Notes: a model not told the origin generated them from the sequence alone. Positions 7,580 through 17,159 are shown, numbered from the stretch's first letter. The stretch: DNA of 64,000 nucleotides from Oscillospiraceae bacterium (GCA_017483465.1 JAFUWN010000016.1:1-64000); one strand, 5' to 3'. Translations and numbers: made by a program.

Positions 7580-8470
7580 ATGGATTTTTCAAACACAGAC
7601 ATGACCAAGGAATTTGAAGAATATCAAAAACTTCTGCCGGTTAAAAAATTAAATATTTCCGGAAAAAATTTTAAATACCGATATTATAAAAATCCGGAAG
7701 CAAAAGCAACGCTTGTGATTCTGGCAGGCGGCTCCGGCATGGCAGACGGCTTTTTTATTATGGCTAAAAAATTTATCAGAAACTATTCACTTCTGATTTT
7801 TAATTATCCGATAGATTTTAAAACTAATAATCAGACAGCTGATGCCATTGCACAGTTAGTCAAGTATCTGAAAGCCAAAAATATTTATTACTGGGGACAG
7901 TCCTACGGCGGCATTATCGCTCAGATACTTGCCAAACGACATCCGGAGGCCGTGCAGGGATTAATACTGACTTCTACGGCTTCGCTCTCGAATGATCTCA
8001 GCTTTGAAGGGATGGAATGCTTCGTCAATATGCTGAATGCCAAAAAAGAACAGAAACGCTGTCAGTTATATCAGAGCTTTCCTATGCCGCTGCTGCCTGT
8101 CGTTATGAATCTTGCATTCAAAAAATATCTGAAAGATATGCCGGAAGCTTATGAAAATGTAAAAGACATGATGAATCAGCTGAAACCCGGCATGACAAAA
8201 GAATATTTCTGCCATATGACAGCTCTGCTTGGGGATATCCGGAATCATATCGGCACACATCATAAAGAAGATTTCGCTTTCCTGAAAGGCCATGTTCTGA
8301 TTATCGAACCGGATGACGACAAGACTTTTACAGATGATATTAAAACTGCTCTGATCAATATCATGCCGGAACCGGAAGTAATTCATAACTTACAGGGCGG
8401 CCATCTTGCTTTGCTGTTTCATCCTGATGAATTTATTCAGACCATCTCTGATTTTATAAATGCAAAATAA
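7580..8470 (+). CDS. Alpha/beta hydrolase
   Basis: 296 residues. The nucleophile elbow GQSYGG (106-111) puts the catalytic serine at 108. An acid around EPDDD (about residue 255) and a His in GGHLALLFHP (about 275) complete a plausible triad, and LAGGSG (48-53) could be the oxyanion hole. There is no signal peptide. It lies 29 bp after tetR, with GAAAGGA before the ATG. The substrate is unknown; the link to an export system suggests it acts on a toxic or signalling lipid or ester. Confidence 0.8.
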   Translation: MDFSNTDMTKEFEEYQKLLPVKKLNISGKNFKYRYYKNPEAKATLVILAGGSGMADGFFIMAKKFIRNYSLLIFNYPIDFKTNNQTADAIAQLVKYLKAKNIYYWGQSYGGIIAQILAKRHPEAVQGLILTSTASLSNDLSFEGMECFVNMLNAKKEQKRCQLYQSFPMPLLPVVMNLAFKKYLKDMPEAYENVKDMMNQLKPGMTKEYFCHMTALLGDIRNHIGTHHKEDFAFLKGHVLIIEPDDDKTFTDDIKTALINIMPEPEVIHNLQGGHLALLFHPDEFIQTISDFINAK

Positions 8471-8536
8471 TCCGGAAATATCCGGCTTTTTATCAGGTTT
8501 TAAGTAAGCGTTTGCTAACGAAAGGGAGAATATTTC

Positions 8537-9238
8537 ATGTTTGTAGAAGTCAAAGATATAAAAAAAAGCTACGGAAGTGATGCAAGCTATATTCAAGTTC
8601 TCAAAGGCGTGACAACCAGTCTGGAGCAAGGTCAGATGTGTGTCATTCAGGGTACAAGCGGTTCCGGCAAATCGACTCTGCTGAACTGTATCGGCGGTCT
8701 GGATACAATGGATTCCGGCTCTGTCAGAATCGACGGGAAAGAAATTTTCGGCCTGAATCCCTCTGCTCTCTCGGATTACAGAAGAGAATATCTCGGCTTT
8801 ATTTTCCAGTTCTATAATCTTGTGCCGAATCTGACAGTCAAAGAAAATATTCAGGTCTGCCAGTATCTGACCAGTCATCCGCTTGATCTGGATGATCTTC
8901 TTGCTACCCTCGGCCTGACGGAACATCAGAACAAATTCCCTGCTCAGCTCTCCGGCGGTCAGCAGCAGAGATGTGCCATCGCAAGAGCTTTGATCAAGAA
9001 TCCGAAGCTTCTGCTCTGTGATGAGCCGACAGGTGCTCTTGATTCCCGAACTTCCCGAGATATTTTAATCTTACTGGAAAAAGTCAACCAGACCTACGGA
9101 ACGACTATGATGATTGTCACGCATAATAATTCGATCAAAAATATGGTTCATAAAGTGATTATCATCAAAGACGGCCTGATCAAAGAAGACTATGAAAATC
9201 AGACCCGGATTCCTGCCGCTGAACTGGAGGATTTATAA
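8537..9238 (+). CDS. ABC transporter ATP-binding protein (MacB/LolD type)
   Basis: 233 residues with Walker A GTSGSGKST (39-47), Q-loop FQFYN (90-94), signature LSGGQQQR (138-145) and Walker B LLLCDEPT (158-165). All catalytic motifs are intact. The size and sequence fit the MacB/LolD/FtsE class that pairs with FtsX-type permeases. AAAGGGAG precedes the ATG. The permease gene starts 2 bp after its stop, so the two form one transporter. Confidence 0.93.
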   Translation: MFVEVKDIKKSYGSDASYIQVLKGVTTSLEQGQMCVIQGTSGSGKSTLLNCIGGLDTMDSGSVRIDGKEIFGLNPSALSDYRREYLGFIFQFYNLVPNLTVKENIQVCQYLTSHPLDLDDLLATLGLTEHQNKFPAQLSGGQQQRCAIARALIKNPKLLLCDEPTGALDSRTSRDILILLEKVNQTYGTTMMIVTHNNSIKNMVHKVIIIKDGLIKEDYENQTRIPAAELEDL

Positions 9239-9240
9239 TC

Positions 9241-11955
9241 ATGAATCAGGTACTCAGAAAACGGATTCTCCGTGATTTTAAAAGCAATTTCGGCCGCTAT
9301 CTGGCTCTGACACTTCTGATCGCTCTCGGAATTTATATGATTGTCGGCATTGTCGGAGAGGGAGAAATGATTCTCCAGGGCACGGAAAATCAGAAACAAA
9401 TCACATTCGTGGAAGACGGTCAGTTCTCTGTTTTTCTGCCGCTCTCAGAAAAAGAACTCGCTGAACTGTCAAAAGAAAATACGGTCATAGAGCCTATGTT
9501 CTATACTGATCTGAAAGCTGATGACGGCTCTACGCTCCGGATGATGAAAAACCGGAAACAGATTGATCTAATTCAGCTTGATGAAGGCCGTCTCGCTGAA
9601 GCCGATCACGAAGCCGTCCTTGAAAAACGCTATGCCGCCGTGCATGATCTTCACTGCGGTGATACTGTCACAGCTGCCGGAATTGATTTTACTGTTACCG
9701 GAATCGGCTCAACTCCGGATTATGATCAGCCGATTGCCGCTTTCTCGGATATTTCTGTAGAAAGTTCCAGTTTCGGCCTGCTGTTCGTCACAGAACAGCA
9801 ATATCAGACCGTCAGGGAAACAACTTCCCAGAAAGCCGAAGAATATGTCTATGCCTACCGGCTCGGTGATTCCATGACGGATGATAAACTAAAACAAAAA
9901 ATCAAAGATTTCGATTTTGATTATACACAGATCAAAGACAAGTATTTCCGTGAAAAAATTGATGAAGTCCTGGATCAGAAAAAAGATATGCAGGACGGTA
10001 TCAGCGATTTATATGACGGCTCACAGGAACTTTCTGACGGCCTCGGAGAACTCGAAAATTATGGAGTCGATCTGAGCAATGCCGCCGATCAGCTCTTTGA
10101 AGCCTATCTTAAACAAGCAGAATCAACCCTTGTTTCACTCGGAAAAGATGTCACTCTGACAAGAGAAAATTATGATCAGGAATTAGAAAAAGCAGTTCAG
10201 GAGCTGGATTATCGGCAGTTAAAAGACCTGAAAGACGCTCTGGACAGCGTGAAAGAATTCGCTGACGGTATGCATGAATATAAAGACGGTGTCGGAGAAG
10301 CTTTCTCCGGTTCGCAGGAACTCTCTGACGGTGTGAACACGCTCCGGAAAGAAACCAATAAATTCCTGGATGATCTGTTCGAGATTGATATTGATAATCT
10401 GATTCAGTTTGTGACTGCCGGAGATAATATCCGCATTGCCGCTGCTGCCGGTGATGTTGTTATGAATAAAAATGTTGGTCTGATCGCCGGCCTGATCGTC
10501 ATGATCTTATTTACTTATGTCATCTCTGTATTTGTGATTCATCAGATTGAAAAAGAAGCTCCTGTGATCGGTGCATTATATTCTCTCGGAGTCAGAAAAA
10601 AAGATCTGCTTCTGCATTACATCACACTTCCGGTACTGATTGCTTTCTCAGGCGGTCTGATCGGTGCCGTCATCGGCTTCAGTCCGGCCGGGATTGATAC
10701 GCTTGCTTCCGATTCGTATGAATATTATTCAATTCCGAAATTTCCGGCTGTCTATCCGGCTTATCTGATTATTTACAGTATTATTCTGCCGCCGGTAATT
10801 TCTGCGATTGTCAATACGATTGTGATTAATAAAAAGCTTTCACAAACGGCTCTTTCTCTGATCAAGAACGAACAGAAAGCCGCAAGCTACAGACAAGTAA
10901 ATATCAAATCCAGTAATTTTATCAGAGTATTCCAGATCAGGCAAATGCTCCGGGAATCCCGTTCGGCCTTTGCCGTTCTCGCCGGACTGATGGTCTGCCT
11001 GTTATTAGCTGATATCAGTCTGGACTGTGCCGTGATGTGTGAAGCGGTCAAGAGAGATAACCTCGCAGATACGCATTATGAATATATGTATTTATATAAA
11101 TATCCTGAAAAAACAGTTCCGTCCGGCGGAGAATCCGCTTATATCGAAACGCTCAGTATTCCCTGCTATGATTATACGCTGGATGTCTCTGTGATCGGCC
11201 TGAACCAGAACAGTCAGTATTTTGAAGCCCGTCCCTCTAAAAGCAAAAATAAGATTATCATCAATAATTCCCTGCATGAACGTTTTAAATTAAATCCCGG
11301 CGATACGATTACACTTACTGATGCTTCTGCCGATATGAACTATACTTTCACAGTGGAGGGAATCGCTCAGTATTCTGTCGGATTTGCTGTATTTATGAAT
11401 ATTGACAGTATGCGGGAACTGTTCGGACAGGAAGAAGACTATTTCAATGTTGTCTATTCTGACAAGGCTCTGGCTATTGATAACGGCCGTCTCTATGCCG
11501 TCACTTCCAAAGCCGATGTCGAAAAAAGTGCCGGTGTTTTCGTCAATATGATGCGGCCGATGGTGGTCACACTGATCACAGTTTCCCTTCTGATTTTCTG
11601 TGTTGTCATGTATCTGATGATGGGAGTCATGATCGACCGTTCTGCTTCGGGAATCTCTCTGATGAAAATTTTCGGCTACCGCTCGAATGAAATCCGGAAA
11701 TTATATCTTAACGGCAATACTATTATTATTGCTCTTGGTTCACTGATCTGCATTCCGGTCAGCAAAGCCATGATGGATGCCGCCTATCCGTCTTTTATCG
11801 CAAACGTTGCCTGCGGTATGAATGTGAAATTCTCATGGACTCTGTATCTGAGTATCTATGCTGTAATCATGGCCGGTTATTTCATCATTAATTTCTTACT
11901 GATCGGCAAAATCAACAAAATCTCCCCTGCTGAAGTTCTCAAAAACCGTGAATAA
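9241..11955 (+). CDS. FtsX/MacB-type ABC transporter permease
   Basis: 904 residues. An N-terminal membrane helix (about 17-37) is followed by a large extracytoplasmic domain, three central membrane helices (about 415-535), a second extracytoplasmic domain and a C-terminal FtsX-like helix group, the double-FtsX arrangement of large Firmicutes permeases. The first outer domain contains two repeats like YDGSQELSDGLGEL and FSGSQELSDGVNTL within coiled-coil-like sequence, as in YhgE/Pip proteins. Such systems export peptides or lipids or resist antimicrobial peptides. It ends the TetR-controlled operon; no hairpin terminator follows. Confidence 0.88.
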   Translation: MNQVLRKRILRDFKSNFGRYLALTLLIALGIYMIVGIVGEGEMILQGTENQKQITFVEDGQFSVFLPLSEKELAELSKENTVIEPMFYTDLKADDGSTLRMMKNRKQIDLIQLDEGRLAEADHEAVLEKRYAAVHDLHCGDTVTAAGIDFTVTGIGSTPDYDQPIAAFSDISVESSSFGLLFVTEQQYQTVRETTSQKAEEYVYAYRLGDSMTDDKLKQKIKDFDFDYTQIKDKYFREKIDEVLDQKKDMQDGISDLYDGSQELSDGLGELENYGVDLSNAADQLFEAYLKQAESTLVSLGKDVTLTRENYDQELEKAVQELDYRQLKDLKDALDSVKEFADGMHEYKDGVGEAFSGSQELSDGVNTLRKETNKFLDDLFEIDIDNLIQFVTAGDNIRIAAAAGDVVMNKNVGLIAGLIVMILFTYVISVFVIHQIEKEAPVIGALYSLGVRKKDLLLHYITLPVLIAFSGGLIGAVIGFSPAGIDTLASDSYEYYSIPKFPAVYPAYLIIYSIILPPVISAIVNTIVINKKLSQTALSLIKNEQKAASYRQVNIKSSNFIRVFQIRQMLRESRSAFAVLAGLMVCLLLADISLDCAVMCEAVKRDNLADTHYEYMYLYKYPEKTVPSGGESAYIETLSIPCYDYTLDVSVIGLNQNSQYFEARPSKSKNKIIINNSLHERFKLNPGDTITLTDASADMNYTFTVEGIAQYSVGFAVFMNIDSMRELFGQEEDYFNVVYSDKALAIDNGRLYAVTSKADVEKSAGVFVNMMRPMVVTLITVSLLIFCVVMYLMMGVMIDRSASGISLMKIFGYRSNEIRKLYLNGNTIIIALGSLICIPVSKAMMDAAYPSFIANVACGMNVKFSWTLYLSIYAVIMAGYFIINFLLIGKINKISPAEVLKNRE

Positions 11956-12025
11956 TGCTGTCAATTATGAAAAAATCAGGATAATTATGAAATCCGTGTG
12001 AAAAATTATGAAAAACAGATGAAAA

Positions 12026-12052
12026 TTAGCACTCGCCTATTGACAGTGCTAA
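12026..12052. promoter_or_regulatory. CIRCE element (HrcA operator)
   Basis: TTAGCACTC-N9-CAGTGCTAA matches the CIRCE consensus with one mismatch (C for G at the start of the right arm). It covers the -35 box of the hsp20 promoter, so HrcA binding should block transcription until heat shock. Confidence 0.92.
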
Positions 12053-12068
12053 TTTTTTGTTGTATAAT
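12040..12068 (+). promoter_or_regulatory. hsp20 promoter
   Basis: TTGACA (12040-12045), 17-bp spacer, TATAAT (12063-12068). The -35 lies inside the CIRCE element. The leader to the start codon is about 130 nt with no recognised riboswitch. Confidence 0.92.
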
Positions 12069-12203
12069 ATAATCAGAACAAGGGAAAAGTACCACAGAGG
12101 GAAATAAAAAAACAAGAGGTTCAGAAATCGGTTTCCACCCTCTGCAAGCACAAATCCCGAAGTTCAGAAAAATATTTTTACTCACCGAAAGGAGTTTTGA
12201 CTT

Positions 12204-12656
12204 ATGTTGTTCCCTGAAGTTTTTGGAAGAAATAATTTTGATGCATTTGATGATTTCTTTGGCAGTCCGTTTGACAGACAGTTCGACAGACCGTACAGAA
12301 TGCCGCCTCATCCGCCTGTTCAGGTCATGAAGACTGATGTCAAAGAAACAGATACCGGTTATGAACTGGCTGTTGATCTCCCCGGTGTCAAGAAAGAAAA
12401 TGTCAAGGCCGAACTGAATGACGGCTATCTGACCATTACTGCTTCTACCGAGCAGAATCACGATCAGCAGGACGAAAACGGCAAATATATCCGCCGTGAA
12501 CGTTTCTCCGGCAGCTACAGCAGAAGCTTCTACGTTGGCAAAGACATCACAGAAGCCGATATCAAGGCCAAATTCACAGACGGCGTTCTGAGACTGGATA
12601 TCCCGAAGAAAGAACCCTCTGTTCCGGAGAAGAAATATATTAACATTGACGATTAA
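12204..12656 (+). CDS. hsp20: Small heat-shock protein Hsp20
   Basis: 150 residues. The alpha-crystallin domain runs from about residue 42 to 140, with the typical YELAVDLPGVKKENVKAEL opening and FTDGVLRLDIPKK near the end. A C-terminal I-x-I anchoring motif is not obvious; the tail reads KKYINIDD. It is an ATP-independent holdase for unfolding proteins. AAAGGAG precedes the ATG at 12204. It is a single-gene unit under CIRCE, closed by a strong hairpin. Confidence 0.95.
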   Translation: MLFPEVFGRNNFDAFDDFFGSPFDRQFDRPYRMPPHPPVQVMKTDVKETDTGYELAVDLPGVKKENVKAELNDGYLTITASTEQNHDQQDENGKYIRRERFSGSYSRSFYVGKDITEADIKAKFTDGVLRLDIPKKEPSVPEKKYINIDD

Positions 12657-12679
12657 CCCCACCTCTCAAATAAACAAGA

Positions 12680-12724
12680 AAAGCCTCGCCGTCCGGTTCA
12701 TGCCGGACGGCGGGGCTTGTTTTA
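12680..12724 (+). terminator. Terminator after hsp20, probably bidirectional
   Basis: A GC-rich stem (CGCCGTCCGG/CCGGACGGCG, extended by AAGCC/GGCTT) around TTCATG is followed by TTTT. The reverse strand also ends in TTTTC, so it may serve aspS as well. Confidence 0.9.
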
Positions 12725-14500
12725 TTCCTCTTTCGGCTTGACCATAATGCCAAGCACATCCAGATTTTCTTTCTCGATCGGAGACGGACACTGACTCATG
12801 ATTTCAGAAGCATCCTTTACTTTCGGGAATGCAACAACATCACGCAGGCTTTCGGCTTTGCATAACAGCATTGCGAGTCTGTCAAGGCCGATTCCCAGGC
12901 CTCCGTGAGGCGGAGCACCATAATGATAAGCCTCTACCAGGAAGCCGAATTTCGCTTCGATTTCCTCATCTGTCAGACCCAGAGCACGGAACATTTTTTC
13001 CTGTAACTCATAATCAGTAATTCTCATAGAACCGGAGCTTAATTCGATACCATTCAGCACTAAATCATACGCTTTTGCTGTGACTTTTCCGGGATCGGAC
13101 TCCAGATACTGCATACAGGATTCTTCCGGCATGGTAAACGGATGATGCATGGCAAGCCATGTCTGAGAATCTTCATCCCACTCAAAGAACGGAAATTCTG
13201 TAATCCACAGGAAATTCAGCTGATCTTCCGGAATCATATCCAGTTTCTTAGCGACTTCGAGACGGAGTGCTCCGAGAGTCGGCAGTACAATCCGGTTCTT
13301 ATCGGCAACGAATAAGGCAACGTCACCCTGTTCGCAATGGATTGTATTCAGGATATTCTGCATTTGTTCTTCTGTGAAGAATTTTGCAAATGCACAGGTC
13401 GGCTTTTCGTCAGCCCATCTGATGAATGCCAGACCCTTTGCACCGATTCCCCTGACGAATTCTGTTAATTTATCAATTTCTTTTCTGGAGAGAATCTTAG
13501 CGGCATTCTTAGCTACAATACAGCGAACGCTTCCGCCGGACTGCACTGCTCCGGAGAAGACTCCGAAATCAGAATTTCTGACTAATTCCGAAATATCCTG
13601 CAATTCCATGCCGAATCTTGTATCTGGCTTGTCAGAGCCATAGCGATTCATAGCATCCGCATAGGACAGTCTCGGCAGAGGCAGAGTCACATCCTGACCA
13701 AGCACATCTTTGATTAATTTCTGTACAAAGCCCTCTGTCAGAGTCAGAATATCCTCGACATCCATGAAAGACATTTCCAGGTCGATCTGCGTAAATTCCG
13801 GCTGGCGGTCGGCTCTCAGATCTTCGTCACGGAAACATCTTGCAATCTGAATATATCTTTCCATGCCTGCGACCATCAGCAATTGCTTATAAATCTGCGG
13901 AGACTGCGGCAGAGCATAGAATTCACCGGGATGAACTCTGGACGGAATCAGATAATCTCTTGCACCTTCGGGAGTAGATTTCATCATCATCGGGGTTTCG
14001 ATTTCGATAAAATCATTGGCATAGAAATATTCACGGGCACATTTTGCGATTTTATGCCGCATGATCAGATTTTTCTGGAGAGAGGGTCTTCTTAAATCCA
14101 GATAGCGGTATTTCAGCCGCTGTTCTTCGCCTGCGTTTGTATCATCCATAATCACAAAGGGCACAGGTTCGGCCTTGGCTAAGATTCTGATTTCTTCGGC
14201 AATAATTTCGATATTGCCGGTTTTCATCTCCGGATTGATATCCTGACGGGTAACGGAAACGCCCTTGACCAGCAGAACATATTCATTCTTGCAGGAAGCG
14301 GCTTTCTCGAAAATTGCTCTGTCGGTTTCGTCATTGAAGACCAGCTGGACTTCACCGCTCCGGTCTCTCAATACGATAAAAATCACTTTATTTTTATTTC
14401 TGATATACTGCACAAAACCGCCGACAACCACATGCATACCGGGTTCTGTGACTTCTCCGCAGCCATGTGTACGGCGGAGATTTCCCATAGATTCAGCCAT
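12722..14500 (-). CDS. aspS: Aspartyl-tRNA synthetase
   Basis: 592 residues, the length of a bacterial-type AspRS. It has an N-terminal OB-fold anticodon-binding domain, the class II core with TQIDLEMSF, the bacterial GAD insertion (about 300-420) and motif 3 GLGIGLDRLAMLL near the C-terminus. The ATG at 14500 is chosen over an in-frame TTG at 14506 because AGGAG is 9 bp before it. hisS is 19 bp upstream; hisS-aspS is a common Firmicutes pair. Whether it is discriminating or also charges tRNA-Asn cannot be told by eye. Confidence 0.96.
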   Translation of the reverse strand: MAESMGNLRRTHGCGEVTEPGMHVVVGGFVQYIRNKNKVIFIVLRDRSGEVQLVFNDETDRAIFEKAASCKNEYVLLVKGVSVTRQDINPEMKTGNIEIIAEEIRILAKAEPVPFVIMDDTNAGEEQRLKYRYLDLRRPSLQKNLIMRHKIAKCAREYFYANDFIEIETPMMMKSTPEGARDYLIPSRVHPGEFYALPQSPQIYKQLLMVAGMERYIQIARCFRDEDLRADRQPEFTQIDLEMSFMDVEDILTLTEGFVQKLIKDVLGQDVTLPLPRLSYADAMNRYGSDKPDTRFGMELQDISELVRNSDFGVFSGAVQSGGSVRCIVAKNAAKILSRKEIDKLTEFVRGIGAKGLAFIRWADEKPTCAFAKFFTEEQMQNILNTIHCEQGDVALFVADKNRIVLPTLGALRLEVAKKLDMIPEDQLNFLWITEFPFFEWDEDSQTWLAMHHPFTMPEESCMQYLESDPGKVTAKAYDLVLNGIELSSGSMRITDYELQEKMFRALGLTDEEIEAKFGFLVEAYHYGAPPHGGLGIGLDRLAMLLCKAESLRDVVAFPKVKDASEIMSQCPSPIEKENLDVLGIMVKPKEE

Positions 14501-14519
14501 TGTCAAACACTCCTGATTT

Positions 14520-15827
14520 TTATAGATTTTCGCCGGCTAATCTGTCAGCGATTTCGATATCGGAAAAGCTTTCTGCAAAAGTATGATCCAACCTGACAGA
14601 AATCTTTTCACCGGATTTCATATTTTTAAGTACAGCCTCGCCCTGTTCCAGTTCATTGTCACCGATTACGACAGTAAAACGGGCATTGATTTTATCGGCA
14701 TATTTCATCTGTGCTCTGAGGCTTCTGCCCATCACGTCTGTCTGTGCCGAAACGCCTTCTTTGCGGAGCTGAGCTGTCAGCTGCATAGATTTGATTTCAG
14801 CCGCTTCGCCCATCGGAACGAAATAAATATCACAGAATTTTTCTTCTGTCAGGCTGATTTTCTGATATTCGAGTATATTCAGAAGCCGTTCCAGACCCAT
14901 ACCGAAGCCCAGTGCCGGAACATACTGTCCGCCGAGCTGCTGAATCAGACCGTCATAACGGCCGCCGCCGCAGATTGTCTGGTCTTTTTCCCTGCCTTTT
15001 TCATCCGGTATTTTTCCGATAAATTCAAAGACTGTCTTAGTATAATAATCCAGACCACGGACAATTCTGGGGTCTACTGTATACTCAATTCCCAGAGCTT
15101 CGAGATTTGCTTTTAATTTTTCAAAATGCTGACTGCACTCTTCACAGAGATAGTCCAGAATCAGAGGGGCATCTTTGCCGATTTTCTGACAGGATTCTAC
15201 TTTGCAGTCCAGCAGCCGCATAGGATTTCTTTCCAGACGGTTCCGGCAGTCTGCACACAGGCATTCCCGTGAACCGGAAAAATAGTTTTTCAGTGCTTCC
15301 TGATACTTTTTCCGGCAGACCGGACAGCCGATAGAATTAATCCTGAGGGCAATGCCTTTCAGTCCCAGCTGATCAAGAATCTGTTTTGCCAGGCTGATCA
15401 CTTCGGCATCCGCAGACGGCTGGGCAGAACCGGCCATTTCCACACCGAACTGATGGAACTCTCTCAGACGGCCTTTCTGAACATTCTCATGACGGAAACA
15501 GGAAAGAATATAATACACTCTCTGCGGAAGTGCATCATTGAGCAGACCGTTTTCCAGCAAAGCCCTGATGGTACCGGCAGTACCTTCCGGCCGCAGGGTC
15601 AGATTTTTCTTGCTTCCGAGCACAGTATACATTTCTTTCTGTACAACATCCGTTGTTTCTCCTACGCCTCGGCTGAACAGTTCCGTTTCCTCGAAAGTCG
15701 GCACACGGATTTCACGAAAGCCGAATGCATTGGCAGTCTGATGCAGAAAGCCTTCCAGCTTCTGCCATTCACCGCTCTGTGAGGGCAGTATATCTGCCGT
15801 ACCTTTCGGACGTTTTAATAAACTCAT
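14520..15827 (-). CDS. hisS: Histidyl-tRNA synthetase
   Basis: 435 residues. Class II motif 2 (RPEGTAGTIRALLENG) and the histidine-specific signatures RGLDYYTKTVFEF and GGGRYDGL are present, followed by an anticodon-binding domain. The ATG at 15827 (MSLLKRPKGTADILP) has AGGAGGT 8 bp upstream and is better than the longer frame to 15890. No T-box leader is seen; the upstream gap holds only a terminator-like hairpin. Confidence 0.96.
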   Translation of the reverse strand: MSLLKRPKGTADILPSQSGEWQKLEGFLHQTANAFGFREIRVPTFEETELFSRGVGETTDVVQKEMYTVLGSKKNLTLRPEGTAGTIRALLENGLLNDALPQRVYYILSCFRHENVQKGRLREFHQFGVEMAGSAQPSADAEVISLAKQILDQLGLKGIALRINSIGCPVCRKKYQEALKNYFSGSRECLCADCRNRLERNPMRLLDCKVESCQKIGKDAPLILDYLCEECSQHFEKLKANLEALGIEYTVDPRIVRGLDYYTKTVFEFIGKIPDEKGREKDQTICGGGRYDGLIQQLGGQYVPALGFGMGLERLLNILEYQKISLTEEKFCDIYFVPMGEAAEIKSMQLTAQLRKEGVSAQTDVMGRSLRAQMKYADKINARFTVVIGDNELEQGEAVLKNMKSGEKISVRLDHTFAESFSDIEIADRLAGENL

Positions 15828-15857
15828 AAATTCATACCTCCTGATTATTTTTATCTC

Positions 15858-15904
15858 ATAAAAAAGCCTGCTGAACCTGCTGTCAGGCAATTTCAGCAGA
15901 CTTT
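15858..15904 (-). terminator. Terminator-like hairpin between the MGS-like gene and hisS
   Basis: AGTCTGCTGAA and TTCAGCAGGCT pair (one G-T) and are followed by six T on the minus strand. No separate promoter for hisS was recognised after it, so it may be a partial terminator or attenuator. Confidence 0.75.
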
Positions 15905-15925
15905 TCGTTACTGCCTCTGTTCTTT

Positions 15926-16327
15926 CTAAAGAGACGGGGTGCCGATTTCACGCCAGTCCAGGTCTCCCCGTTCCAGTGCCATGATCAGTGCCTCAGCCGT
16001 TGCGATATTGGTAGCCATCGGGACATTATGCACATCGCAGAGCCGCAGCAGTGTCACATCATTCGGGTCAGGATTTCTCAGATTCGGGTCACGGAAGAAC
16101 AGAAGAATATCTACTTCGTTACAGGCAATCTTAGCGGCAATCTGTTCGCCGCCGCCCTGTGAACCGCTGAAATATTTCTGAATCGGCAGGCCGGTGGCCT
16201 CTCCTACTACTTTTCCGGTTGTACCGGTTGCACACAGATGGTACCGGGAAAGAATCCCGCAGTATGCAATACAGAACTGTACCATAAGTTCTTTCTTGGC
16301 ATCATGAGCGATTAAGGCAATCGTCAT
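15926..16327 (-). CDS. Methylglyoxal synthase-like protein with altered active site
   Basis: 133 residues from the ATG at 16327, which has AAAGGA 9 bp upstream. The MGS fold is clear: IALIAHDAKK, GTTGK, FSGSQGGGEQ, LLFFRDP, PMATNIATAEAL. Canonical MgsA makes methylglyoxal from dihydroxyacetone phosphate. Here the GGDQQ motif that carries the catalytic Asp (Asp71 in E. coli) reads GGGEQ, and the PHDPDV motif with the conserved His reads NPDPNDV. It may therefore be inactive or have another role. It lies 21 bp after minD in the cell-shape cluster, where Bacillus relatives also keep mgsA nearby. Confidence 0.85.
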   Translation of the reverse strand: MTIALIAHDAKKELMVQFCIAYCGILSRYHLCATGTTGKVVGEATGLPIQKYFSGSQGGGEQIAAKIACNEVDILLFFRDPNLRNPDPNDVTLLRLCDVHNVPMATNIATAEALIMALERGDLDWREIGTPSL

Positions 16328-16348
16328 ATTTCTCATTCCTTTCTATGA

Positions 16349-17092
16349 TTATTTGATTACAAGCGGCACCTGGTTGCCGGTAAGCCGTTTGGAGATGGCA
16401 TCAAATGCCTCAAGGCTGGGTGCTTCGACGGGCAGTTTCATCCCTTTTCCGGTTGCTTCTTTCAGCATAATATCATCCGGAATCACACCGAGCAGCTGAA
16501 TGCCGACAGCATCGATGATCTGATCAAGATTTTCAATCATCTTGCTTTTAATCACTTCTTCGCTGACTTTGTTGATAATCAGCCGCTGACGTTTATTGCC
16601 TCTCTGATAGAACTCGTCAGACATCATTGTTGCATCACGAATGCAGATGGGGTCAGGGGTTGTGACAACGAGAATCAGATTAGCCTGCTCGACAATATCA
16701 AATACATGCGAGCTGATACCTGCACCGGTATCAATAATAATAAAATCATAATATTTTCTGACACCCCGGCAGATATTCACGACCTGTTCTGCTGTCACGG
16801 TCATAAACGGGTCTTTGGGAGCACAGAGAATTTCCAGATTGCTGACACCGGGCACACGGGCAACGGCATCGAGCACCTGCATATTATTTTTCAGGACATT
16901 TCCCAGATCATACTTGACATTTCCTTCCATGCCGAACATAATATCCAGACAGCGAAGGCCGAAGTCAAGTTCGATAATCAGTGTCCGGTTGCCCTGTTTG
17001 GCAAGTGTATAGCCGATTCCATAACTGATAGAAGATTTTCCCGTACCGCCTTTTCCGGAGGTAATGGCGATCAGTTTCGGGTCATTGGTCAT
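16349..17092 (-). CDS. minD: MinD-like septum-site ATPase
   Basis: 247 residues with the deviant Walker A KGGTGKSS (residues 14-21), IELDFGLRCLDIMFG as switch region and IIIDTGAG as Walker B-like motif. The C-terminal stretch FDAISKRLTG could be the amphipathic membrane-targeting helix, though it is followed by a few more residues than usual. MinD dimers bind the membrane and recruit MinC to place the division site. Neither minC nor minE is in this cluster. It has its own promoter at 17160-17187 and is co-directional with mrdA. Confidence 0.88.
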   Translation of the reverse strand: MTNDPKLIAITSGKGGTGKSSISYGIGYTLAKQGNRTLIIELDFGLRCLDIMFGMEGNVKYDLGNVLKNNMQVLDAVARVPGVSNLEILCAPKDPFMTVTAEQVVNICRGVRKYYDFIIIDTGAGISSHVFDIVEQANLILVVTTPDPICIRDATMMSDEFYQRGNKRQRLIINKVSEEVIKSKMIENLDQIIDAVGIQLLGVIPDDIMLKEATGKGMKLPVEAPSLEAFDAISKRLTGNQVPLVIK

Positions 17093-17159
17093 GCATACAG
17101 CTCCTTTCTGTAGACAAATTCAAAAGGCATTCAGAATTCATACAGCATACCTACTTATA

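Noticed and set aside
12006..12662. Leftward ORF of 218 residues over hsp20
   Set aside because: It is antisense to hsp20 and covers the CIRCE promoter; no sign of coding on that strand.
14520..15935. T-box leader before hisS
   Set aside because: The gap is under 100 nt and shows no T-box sequence or specifier loop, only a terminator-like hairpin.
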